Part shown: one piece after another, positions 16,415 to 22,485 of the stretch
Layout of the letters: every line of letters begins with the position of its first letter
Numbering within the stretch: position 1 is the first letter of the stretch
Source: an uncultured Clostridia bacterium
Lineage (GTDB): Bacteria > Bacillota_A > Clostridia > Christensenellales > Aristaeellaceae
Length of the DNA: 22,485 nucleotides
Assembly: GCA_947166205.1 (NCBI GenBank)
Contig: CAMVDI010000007.1
Location: forward strand, 1-22,485
Direction: 5' to 3'
Position numbers and translations under genes: made by a program
The notes under the pieces: model-generated
What the model was told of the DNA's origin: nothing
Database searches by the model: none
What the model saw: the letters and a program-made list of their open reading frames with translations, nothing else

Positions 16415-16522
16415 GACTATTCCTGCGTTTTGATTCCGCGGAGCAGGAAGGGATGTCCGGAAGGCAGACAGGATCACTGCGCAGAACGGGAAGAAAAAAT
16501 GAAAAAGCGGGGAAAAGATGAG

Positions 16523-16551
16523 TTGCTGCGGGTTTGTTATTCTGGTATAAT
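16523..16551 (+). promoter_or_regulatory. Strong extended -10 promoter for GtrII paralogue 3
   Basis: TTGCTG (16523-16528), 17-nt spacer ending in TGG, perfect TATAAT (16546-16551). The TG one base before the -10 makes an extended -10. Transcription would start about 65 nt before ATG 16624 and cover the two-gene operon to 19748. Confidence 0.75.
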
Positions 16552-16623
16552 TCTCATCCGCCGCGATGATTTGATGCGGATGTACAGGCTGAGAAGGCCG
16601 GACTGATCAGGAAGGGAGACCAG

Positions 16624-18246
16624 ATGAACAGGAAATTGAATCCGGCTGACTTTTTCCGCAGCAGGGTAACGCCCCAGATCAAGATTACATTCTTCAGCAC
16701 CCTTCTTTTCGGGCTTGCCGCGCATGGCATGGCTCTTTTCAATAAATACAGCTATCATGACGATCTTTATTATATGTTCGGGGTGGGCGGGACCGTCAGT
16801 TCGGGCCGGTGGATGCTTCATATTATCGCCTGGCTGGAAAAACTGTTCTATATCAACGGACATTACAGCCTGCCCCTGTTCAACGGGCTGATCGCCATCT
16901 TCTTTGTTGCGCTCTGCGCCTGCCTGATCGTGGATCTGCTGAAAATCCGCCGGAAGCTGTTCTGCGGATGCCTGGGCTGCCTGATGGTAGGTTTTCCGGT
17001 TATCACAGGGCTTTTCGGATACATGTTTACGGTCGGATGGTATACTTTTGCTTTGCTGGGCATGATGCTGAGCGTGTGGCTGATCTGCTCCGGCCGGAAA
17101 TGGCGGAGCGCGGCAGCGGCCATGCTGGCGGGCGGATGCGCCATCGGAATCTATCAGGCGTTTATTCCCATGATGCTGGCCCTGATCCTGATCTATGATA
17201 TGATGACGATAACCGCCGGTTCCTCCTCCGGGAAGGAATGGCGGAGGGGAATTCTGCGGCAGGGAATCAGCCTCGCGGGAATGCTGGCTTTCTACTGGGT
17301 CATGAACCGCCTCTTCATGATCAGGTTTGATCAGGATATCACCTATACCGGAATGGACGATGCGGTGTCCCTGCAGGAATATCTGGCAAGGATCGGGCGG
17401 GCATACCGGGAATTCTTCCTGCCCATGCGGAATGGGACTCCGGACATGTTTCCGCAGCGGCTCTATACCATGTATCAGATCATGCTCCTGGTGAGCCTTG
17501 GGCTGATGGGGCGGCTGCTGTTTCTGCAGGCGAAAAAGGATATTTCCGGCACAGCGCTGCTGTTTGCGCTGGCGGCGCTGTTTCCCCTGGCCTGCGAATT
17601 CGTTTATGTGATGGCAGGGCATGTACACGGGCTGATGACATATGGATCCTTCATGCTGATACCGCTGCTGATCTGGATGCTGGACCGGGCTGAACTGCGG
17701 ATTCCCGCGCTTCGGAAGGGGCTGTCCGTCCTTGCGTCGGCGGTTCTGCTGACGACCTGCGGGCTGTACGACCGGCAGGCAAACCAGTGTTATCTGAAGA
17801 TGGAAATCATGCAGCAGGCGATGACATCATGGTTTACCACCCTGATCACCCAGATCAAATCATCCGATGATTACCGGCCGGACCGTCCCGTCCTGTTTGT
17901 GACCGAGGGCGGTATCGCGGATCCGACGGTTTCCCATATCGGGGAGCTGGACTGGATTCATACCATGGCTTATGAGCACAGCCTCCGCGATTTTCTGAAC
18001 AGCTATTCCTGGCGGGAATTCATGGAGGCTTGGTGCGGCTTTACACCGGTCTACTGTGAGGATGAAGGAATGCAGTACCTTCCCGAGGTCCAGGAGATGC
18101 CGGTTTATCCGGAACCGGGATCCATCCGCGTCATCCGGGATGTTCTCGTGGTGAATCTGAGAGATGCCGGCCGGCTGCCGGAGAACGGAAAAAGAACCGG
18201 CCCGGGACTGACTGCGGGCCTGATAAAAGGAGGAACGGATCGATGA
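16624..18246 (+). CDS. GtrII-family glucosyltransferase, paralogue 3
   Basis: A 540-residue GtrII protein. AAHGMALFNKYSYHDDLY at 31-48 holds the HDD motif; GRWMLHIIAWLEKL, HYSLPLFNGL and GCAIGIYQAFIPMMLA follow, and the soluble tail has WCGFTPVY, QEMPVYPEPGSIRVI and LVVNL. Unlike the other two copies it continues about 28 residues beyond that end (a Gly/Lys/Arg-rich tail), which may be drift up to the coupled next gene. The start has GGGAG 7 nt upstream. Predicted role: polyprenyl-phosphate-dependent sugar transfer onto a surface polymer, with lipid donor plausibly from the GT2 gene at 20831. Its stop overlaps the next start (ATGA), giving a two-gene operon under the extended -10 promoter. 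Confidence 0.88.
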   Translation: MNRKLNPADFFRSRVTPQIKITFFSTLLFGLAAHGMALFNKYSYHDDLYYMFGVGGTVSSGRWMLHIIAWLEKLFYINGHYSLPLFNGLIAIFFVALCACLIVDLLKIRRKLFCGCLGCLMVGFPVITGLFGYMFTVGWYTFALLGMMLSVWLICSGRKWRSAAAAMLAGGCAIGIYQAFIPMMLALILIYDMMTITAGSSSGKEWRRGILRQGISLAGMLAFYWVMNRLFMIRFDQDITYTGMDDAVSLQEYLARIGRAYREFFLPMRNGTPDMFPQRLYTMYQIMLLVSLGLMGRLLFLQAKKDISGTALLFALAALFPLACEFVYVMAGHVHGLMTYGSFMLIPLLIWMLDRAELRIPALRKGLSVLASAVLLTTCGLYDRQANQCYLKMEIMQQAMTSWFTTLITQIKSSDDYRPDRPVLFVTEGGIADPTVSHIGELDWIHTMAYEHSLRDFLNSYSWREFMEAWCGFTPVYCEDEGMQYLPEVQEMPVYPEPGSIRVIRDVLVVNLRDAGRLPENGKRTGPGLTAGLIKGGTDR

Positions 18247-19748
18247 TGCTGTATCCGGGCATTCTGTTCTGGGGGACGGCCGCGATGTGGCTGGCGGCTT
18301 TCGGTCCATGGTCCGCGCTGCATCGCTCCTCTGCCGCCCTGCTGAACAAAAGGAAGGTTTTCCTGATTGCGCTGACGGTGCTGCTGACGGCCGCTTTCAG
18401 CTGCTGGCTCATGCGCCTTTCCCCGAAATGGAACGGAGCTATTCCGGACCATCGGGATGAATATGAGAGGATCACAGAAAGTTTTCTGCAGGGAAAGCTC
18501 TTTTTGGACATAGAGGTGGATCCGATACTGGCAGCCATGGAGAATCCTTATGATCCGCTCCTCCGGACGGAGGCAGGCGCGGATGTTTTCTGGGATGCCG
18601 CCTATTATGACGGGCATTATTATATGTATTTCGGAGTCGTTCCGGTTTTCCTGGCATTTCTGCCTTTCAGGCTGCTGACAGGACATACGCTGATTTCCAC
18701 GAATGCCGTACGATTTTTTACGGTGCTCTGGCTGATCAGCGAAGCGGGTTATTTCTTCTGGCTGATCCGGACAAGGTTCAGAAAGATGACCATGGGTCAG
18801 GCTCTCAGCCTGCTGATCGTTTTCTCCTTTTTCAGCCTGCTCTATGTGATCAAGCTGCCTTCGCTCTATCAGGTGCCTGTTGTCTGCGGGATGTTCCTTG
18901 AAACCTGCAGCCTGTACTTTTTTTCCAGGGCAGCGATGGAGGAGCGGAGCGAAAATTCCGCGCTGCGCATGGCTTTTGCCGGAGCGTTTTTCGGGGCGCT
19001 GGTCTTCGGCTGCAAGCCCACCATCGCTCTGGCCAACCTGGCGGTGATCCCGCTGGCCGTCCGATTTCTGAAAGCCAGAAAGGTTTCAGCCCGGCTGATC
19101 GGAAAGATGACGCTGAGCGCGCTGCCATATCTGGCTGTCGGCGCGGGACTGATGTGGTATAACCGGGCCAGGTTCGGCAACCCCTTTGAGTTTGGGCAGG
19201 CTTATCAGATGACGATCCGGGATCAGAGAATGCTGAAAATCCTGGATCCCATGAATCTGGTGAAGGTACCGGTGGAACTGGTCAACAGCCTGTTTGCTTT
19301 ACCGAAGCTGGAGCCGGCTTTTCCCTTTGCAGCGCAGGGCTGGGGAGCGTTCGCGATCTGTCCCGTCGCGCTGTACGCCCTTTTCCCGCCGGGGGACAGA
19401 CCAGGTTCTTCCCTGAGCAGGCGGGACCTGCGAAGCTTTTTCCTGGCGGCCTGGGGAGCGGTTCTGCTGATGATTATTGTTCAGACGGTCAAGACACCCG
19501 GCGTCTGGGACAGATATAAAAATGACTATATGTGGCTGCTGAGCCTGATGGCTTTCCTTGTCATCGGCGCCAGAAATGAGATGAGGGAGAATCCCCGCGG
19601 CTTCAGCTGGAAAATTGCTCTGGCCTGCGGCCTGTGCATGATTATTGCGGCGCTGAATTTCCTCGTGCCGTATGATGACAGTTTTACTGAATATTATCCG
19701 GAGACGCTTGAACAGATCTGGAATGCTGTGCGGTTTCATGCGGTATGA
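18243..19748 (+). CDS. Polytopic membrane protein, putative GT-C glycosyltransferase
   Basis: A 501-residue protein with about ten membrane segments. A long first external loop carries DHRDEYERITESFLQGKLFL and later WDAAYYDGHYYMYFGVVP; the acidic residues between TM helices 2 and 3 and the YY-G-YY-YFG-P element are typical of uncharacterised GT-C-like proteins of Gram-positive bacteria. A second conserved-looking patch is FGCKPTIALANLAVIP, and the late WDRYKNDYMWLLSL precedes the last helices. No named family is recognised with confidence. It overlaps GtrII paralogue 3 by ATGA and has AAAGGAGG upstream, so the two are co-expressed and probably work on the same glycan. No clear terminator is visible in the 120 bp that follow. 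Confidence 0.65.
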   Translation: MMLYPGILFWGTAAMWLAAFGPWSALHRSSAALLNKRKVFLIALTVLLTAAFSCWLMRLSPKWNGAIPDHRDEYERITESFLQGKLFLDIEVDPILAAMENPYDPLLRTEAGADVFWDAAYYDGHYYMYFGVVPVFLAFLPFRLLTGHTLISTNAVRFFTVLWLISEAGYFFWLIRTRFRKMTMGQALSLLIVFSFFSLLYVIKLPSLYQVPVVCGMFLETCSLYFFSRAAMEERSENSALRMAFAGAFFGALVFGCKPTIALANLAVIPLAVRFLKARKVSARLIGKMTLSALPYLAVGAGLMWYNRARFGNPFEFGQAYQMTIRDQRMLKILDPMNLVKVPVELVNSLFALPKLEPAFPFAAQGWGAFAICPVALYALFPPGDRPGSSLSRRDLRSFFLAAWGAVLLMIIVQTVKTPGVWDRYKNDYMWLLSLMAFLVIGARNEMRENPRGFSWKIALACGLCMIIAALNFLVPYDDSFTEYYPETLEQIWNAVRFHAV

Positions 19749-19868
19749 CCGTTTTCATTCCTGCGCGCTCCTGCGGTTGAGACGGTTTATTCTGGCCCAG
19801 TTTTCCTTCAGGTTGAATCCTTTTTTCATGACCCATTCGCTCTTTTCTTTTGATTCTATATCAGCCAT

Positions 19869-20831
19869 TCAGTCCCGCTGATCCTTCCCGGAAAGAATCT
19901 CGGAGATAATGTATCTCGGCCTGTTCTTCAGTTCCTCATGGATTCTGGCCAGATAATATCCGATGATTCCCAGGGAGAGCATCAGCAGGCTGCCCACCAG
20001 CAGGATCAGCAGAATGATGGTGGTGAAGCCCTCGACCGCTGTGCCGGAAAAATACCGGATCAGCGTCTGAATGCCGACTCCCACAGCCAGCAGCAGCATG
20101 ACGATCCCCAGAACTGTCACAATCTGCAGCGGCGCGGAGGAGAAGGATACGATGTTCCGGATGGCGTATTTCGTCAGGCTTCGGGAGTTCCATTTGGAAA
20201 CGCCGGCTTCCCGTTCCTGAACGTCAAATTCCACGGTTGTGGTTTTAAACCCGACCCAGGAGGACAGCGCCCGGAAGAAGGCATCTTTTTCCGGCAGGGA
20301 CAGCAGGGCATTCACCGCCTTGCGATCCATCAGCTTGAAATCGGAAGCGCGGGACATATCGACCCGGGTGGAAGAGCTCATGATCCGGTAAAAGGAGGAA
20401 GCCATGAACGCGTGCAGGGGGCTTTCCTTTCCGCGGGAACGCTTGACACCCTCCACCACCTCGTAGCCCTGCTGCCAGAGATGAAGCATCTCGACCACCG
20501 TTTCCGGCGGATGCTGCAGATCGCAGTCCATGACCACGCAGCAGTCCCCCTTTGAGCAGGCCAGACCGGCCATGATCGCAGCTTCCTTTCCGAAGTTTCT
20601 GGAGAAGGAAACCCCGGTGACATGGGGATCCTGCCGGGTGAAAGCGGCGATCCGCTCCCAGGTCCGATCGGAGGAACCATCATTGACAAAAACAAGCTCC
20701 CAGTCCACGCCCTCCGGCGCAAGAACCGCGGAGAGCCGCTCCACGGCCCGGGCGATATTATCTTCCTCGTTATACGCGGGCAGAACAATGGAAACCAGCC
20801 GGGCGGAATCCTCCGGCTCCTGATTTGCCAT
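19869..20831 (-). CDS. GtrB-like polyprenyl-phosphate glycosyltransferase (GT2)
   Basis: A 320-residue GT2 enzyme of the DPM1/GtrB type. The cytoplasmic catalytic domain has SIVLPAYNEEDNI (14-26), VNDGSSD (49-55), SRNFGKEAA (77-85) and the metal-binding VMDCDLQHPPE with Asp102 and Asp104. Two C-terminal membrane helices (about 232-300) anchor it, as in GtrB. Such enzymes transfer glucose or a similar hexose from a nucleotide sugar to undecaprenyl phosphate, making the donor for GtrII-family enzymes, of which three are encoded nearby. The usual third component, a small GtrA flippase, is not seen. The start has AAAGGAGG 9 nt upstream. It lies 80 bp downstream of argH on the same strand, with its own possible -10 element. 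Confidence 0.9.
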   Translation of the reverse strand: MANQEPEDSARLVSIVLPAYNEEDNIARAVERLSAVLAPEGVDWELVFVNDGSSDRTWERIAAFTRQDPHVTGVSFSRNFGKEAAIMAGLACSKGDCCVVMDCDLQHPPETVVEMLHLWQQGYEVVEGVKRSRGKESPLHAFMASSFYRIMSSSTRVDMSRASDFKLMDRKAVNALLSLPEKDAFFRALSSWVGFKTTTVEFDVQEREAGVSKWNSRSLTKYAIRNIVSFSSAPLQIVTVLGIVMLLLAVGVGIQTLIRYFSGTAVEGFTTIILLILLVGSLLMLSLGIIGYYLARIHEELKNRPRYIISEILSGKDQRD

Positions 20832-20858
20832 TCGTGTTCGCCTCCTTTGCCATTCCGG

Positions 20859-20864
20859 ATTATA
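20859..20864 (-). promoter_or_regulatory. Possible -10 element upstream of the GT2 gene
   Basis: Consensus TATAAT on the minus strand (20864-20859), about 28 nt before the GT2 start. The region 17 nt upstream (GGCTGA) is a poor -35, so this may be weak or dependent on an activator. Confidence 0.35.
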
Positions 20865-20911
20865 ATCATATGTGTTCCTGATCAGCCGAACCCACAGCTT
20901 TGCGATGAGGT

Positions 20912-22285
20912 TCAGTCCTTCAGCTGCCTCCGGGCATCGTCGATGGCGGCCTGCACCATTTCCGGCGCCGGGGCGCCGGGAATCTTTCTTTTCTCCACGC
21001 AGGCGATCATGCTCAGATCGTCAAACACATCCTCTTCAAAGGCCGGATGAAATCGCTGCAGTTCTTCCAGATTCAGATCCAGCAGGGCTTTGTTCTCATT
21101 CAGGCAGTGAGCGACCAGCTCACCAACCACCTTGTGGGCATCCCGGAAAGGAACACCCTTCCGAACCAGGTAATCCGCACAGTCCGTGGCGTTGGTGAAG
21201 CCGCCGGAAGCGCCGCGCTCCATCACATCCCTGCGGAAGGTGACGGTTTTCAGCATGGCCGTAAAGACTGTCAGCCCCTTGACCAGCGTATCCCGGGCGT
21301 CAAAGAAGGCTTCCTTGTCCTCCTGCATATCCTTATTGTAAGCCAGAGGAATGCCCTTCATCACGGTCAGCAGGGCCATCAGATCCCCGTAAACCCGGCC
21401 GGCTTTTCCCCGGATCAGTTCCGCCACGTCAGGATTCTTTTTCTGGGGCATGATGCTGGAACCGGTGGCGAAGCCGTCGTCCATCTCCACGAAGCGGAAT
21501 TCATTGGTGTTCCAGAGAATCAGTTCCTCGCAGAAGCGGCTCAGATGCATCATGCAGATGGCGGCAGCGGAAAGATAGTCCAGCAGAAAATCCCGGTCGG
21601 AGACACCGTCCAGGCTGTTCATGGAAATCCGGGAAAAGCCCAGCAGCTCTGCCACCCGTTCCCGGTTCAGAGGATAGGTTGTGCCGGCCAGGGCGCCGGA
21701 ACCCAGCACCATGACGTCCGCCGCGTCATAGGCCCGGCGAAAGCGGTCCCGATCCCGAAGGAACATCTGGACATAGGCCATCATGTGATGGGCCAGCGTG
21801 ATGGGCTGAGCCTTCTGCAGATGCGTGTAGCCCGGCATGATGGTGTGTAGGTTTTCCTGCGCTGTGTCCAGAAGGACGCGGATCAGATCCTCCAGCAGGC
21901 TTTCCGTATCCCTGCAGGCAGCCCGGGCATACATCCGGGTGTCCAGGGCGACCTGATCATTCCGGCTGCGGCCGGTGTGCAGGCGCTTACCGGCCTCGCC
22001 GATCCGCTCAGTCAGTAGCGCTTCCACGTTCATATGGATATCCTCGGCGTCCGTCTGCCAGGCAATCTTTCCCTCACGGGCGTCCTCAAGGATCCCCTTC
22101 AGGCCGGCGACGATCTTCTCCGCGTCCTCCGCGGGGATGATCCCCTGCTCCCCCAGCATGGTGGCATGCGCGATGGAGCCGGTGATATCCTGCTCGAAAA
22201 GGCGCTGGTCAAAGGAAATGCTGGAATGGAAATCATCCACCAGCTGATCGGTGGCTTTACCGAACCGGCCTGCCCAAAGTTTCAT
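20912..22285 (-). CDS. argH: Argininosuccinate lyase
   Basis: A 457-residue cytoplasmic enzyme, the normal ArgH length. It splits argininosuccinate into arginine and fumarate, the last step of arginine synthesis. Visible family marks are MKLWAGRFGK at the start, HTGRSRNDQ (103-111), PGYTHLQKAQP (151-161, catalytic-region His155) and the fumarase/ASL signature GSSIMPQKKN (275-284), with the catalytic Ser in that loop. The frame is open up to 22462, but ATG 22285 is the true start: AAGGGAGAAGGG lies just upstream and the WAGRF N-terminus is standard. No argG, argF or other arginine gene is in the window. A strong promoter precedes it. Its position beside surface-glycan genes is unexpected but argH is often solitary. 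Confidence 0.97.
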   Translation of the reverse strand: MKLWAGRFGKATDQLVDDFHSSISFDQRLFEQDITGSIAHATMLGEQGIIPAEDAEKIVAGLKGILEDAREGKIAWQTDAEDIHMNVEALLTERIGEAGKRLHTGRSRNDQVALDTRMYARAACRDTESLLEDLIRVLLDTAQENLHTIMPGYTHLQKAQPITLAHHMMAYVQMFLRDRDRFRRAYDAADVMVLGSGALAGTTYPLNRERVAELLGFSRISMNSLDGVSDRDFLLDYLSAAAICMMHLSRFCEELILWNTNEFRFVEMDDGFATGSSIMPQKKNPDVAELIRGKAGRVYGDLMALLTVMKGIPLAYNKDMQEDKEAFFDARDTLVKGLTVFTAMLKTVTFRRDVMERGASGGFTNATDCADYLVRKGVPFRDAHKVVGELVAHCLNENKALLDLNLEELQRFHPAFEEDVFDDLSMIACVEKRKIPGAPAPEMVQAAIDDARRQLKD

Positions 22286-22330
22286 GAAACCCTTCTCCCT
22301 TCGCTGAAAACTCGATGAATCAACGTGAGC

Positions 22331-22359
22331 ATTGTACCATCCTATGTCTTTTGCCGCAA
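22331..22359 (-). promoter_or_regulatory. argH: Extended -10 promoter for argH
   Basis: Minus strand: TTGCGG (22359-22354), 17-nt spacer ending TGG, TACAAT (22336-22331). The TG before the -10 gives an extended -10. The leader to ATG 22285 is about 40 nt and holds no recognisable arginine-repressor box or riboswitch. Confidence 0.65.
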
Positions 22360-22381
22360 GGGCTATGCCCAGTTTGAAAGA

Positions 22382-22485
22382 ATGACAAATCAGAAAAGCT
22401 GTGATATACCCTATGTTTGACAAACCAACAGGCCTCCGGCAGAGCTGCCCAAAAGAATTCATGACAAAACCTGAAAGCTGTGATA
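22382..22485. repeat. Tandem repeat, right copies (79-bp period)
   Basis: Two units are visible. The first, starting ATGACAAA at 22382 and running through GCTGTGATATACCC (to 22411), differs from the left-hand unit at 3364-3393 at only four of 30 positions. The second starts ATGACAAA at 22461, exactly 79 bp later, and bases 22431-22485 are identical to 3334-3388. Between them lies GTTTGACAAAC (22415-22425), an 11-nt palindrome with one central base. The array reaches the window edge and may continue. No ORF, CRISPR-like spacer variety or transposase is associated with it. Confidence 0.8.

Larger units (their letters stand above)
16265..16623. other. Divergent intergenic region with two promoters
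   Basis: 359 bp between the divergent 731-aa gene and GtrII paralogue 3. It contains a minus-strand promoter (16385-16414), a strong plus-strand promoter (16523-16551) and leaders of roughly 65-120 nt on each side. No gene, hairpin terminator or RNA gene is seen in it. Confidence 0.6.

Noticed and set aside
16537..17628. 363-codon minus-strand frame opposite GtrII paralogue 3
   Set aside because: It would also run through the strong plus-strand promoter and has His/Gln-rich shadow composition.
22286..22462. 59-residue N-terminal extension of argH
   Set aside because: It includes the promoter and repeat sequence; ArgH proteins begin at the MKLWAGRF position, which has its own ribosome binding site.
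22382..22485. CRISPR-like array
   Set aside because: Units differ, the 79-bp period is one repeated unit rather than short repeats with unique spacers, and no cas genes are present.

Overview
The window is GC-rich, densely packed DNA with AGGAGG-type ribosome binding sites, ATGA/GTGA gene overlaps and a repertoire (GH88, DUF2264, DUF2142, GtrII, GT87, UbiA) that fits a Gram-positive gut or rumen anaerobe of the Clostridia. That assignment rests on gene content and translation signals only; no rRNA, tRNA or marker phylogeny is available here.

Layout. (1) 1-3220, + strand: a polysaccharide-breakdown operon. The tail of an unrecognised gene overlaps a DUF2264 gene, which overlaps a GH88 unsaturated glucuronyl hydrolase. 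At the left edge, roughly bases 1-104 read on the minus strand as a piece of a SAM-dependent methyltransferase, so a junction lies near 105. (2) 3334-3393: a short repeat that recurs at the right end of the window (22431-22485), where it forms part of a 79-bp-period tandem. Base composition falls from about 65% to about 50% GC across the left copy (hand counts of sample lines). (3) 3383-20831: an approximately 17-kb island made almost entirely of multi-pass membrane proteins of the lipid-linked-sugar (GT-C) type: DUF2142, three diverged GtrII paralogues, a GT87 protein, a DUF6020-like protein, a 731-aa YfhO/DUF7657-like protein and an unnamed 501-aa protein. It also holds three genes expected to make lipid-linked donors: a GtrB-like GT2 enzyme, a UbiA-family prenyltransferase resembling polyprenyl-phosphate phosphoribosyltransferase, and a HAD phosphatase. 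(4) 20912-22285, minus strand: argH, an ordinary arginine-biosynthesis gene with its own strong promoter, followed on its promoter side by the repeat tandem.

Working model (inference): cytoplasmic enzymes load sugars onto polyprenyl phosphate (GT2 for a hexose; UbiA plus HAD for a ribofuranose-like pentose), and the GT-C proteins transfer them outside the membrane to cell-surface polymers such as teichoic acid or capsule. Three GtrII acceptor enzymes share one visible GtrB, and no GtrA flippase is seen.

The island shows wear. The first gene (3383) looks like only the tail of a GT-C protein, cut at the repeat. At about 12580 two oppositely oriented genes, an acyltransferase and the DUF6020-like protein, have both lost their 5' ends. 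These scars, the flanking repeats and the chimeric left edge suggest either a rearranging surface-glycan locus or assembly joins; long reads would separate the two.
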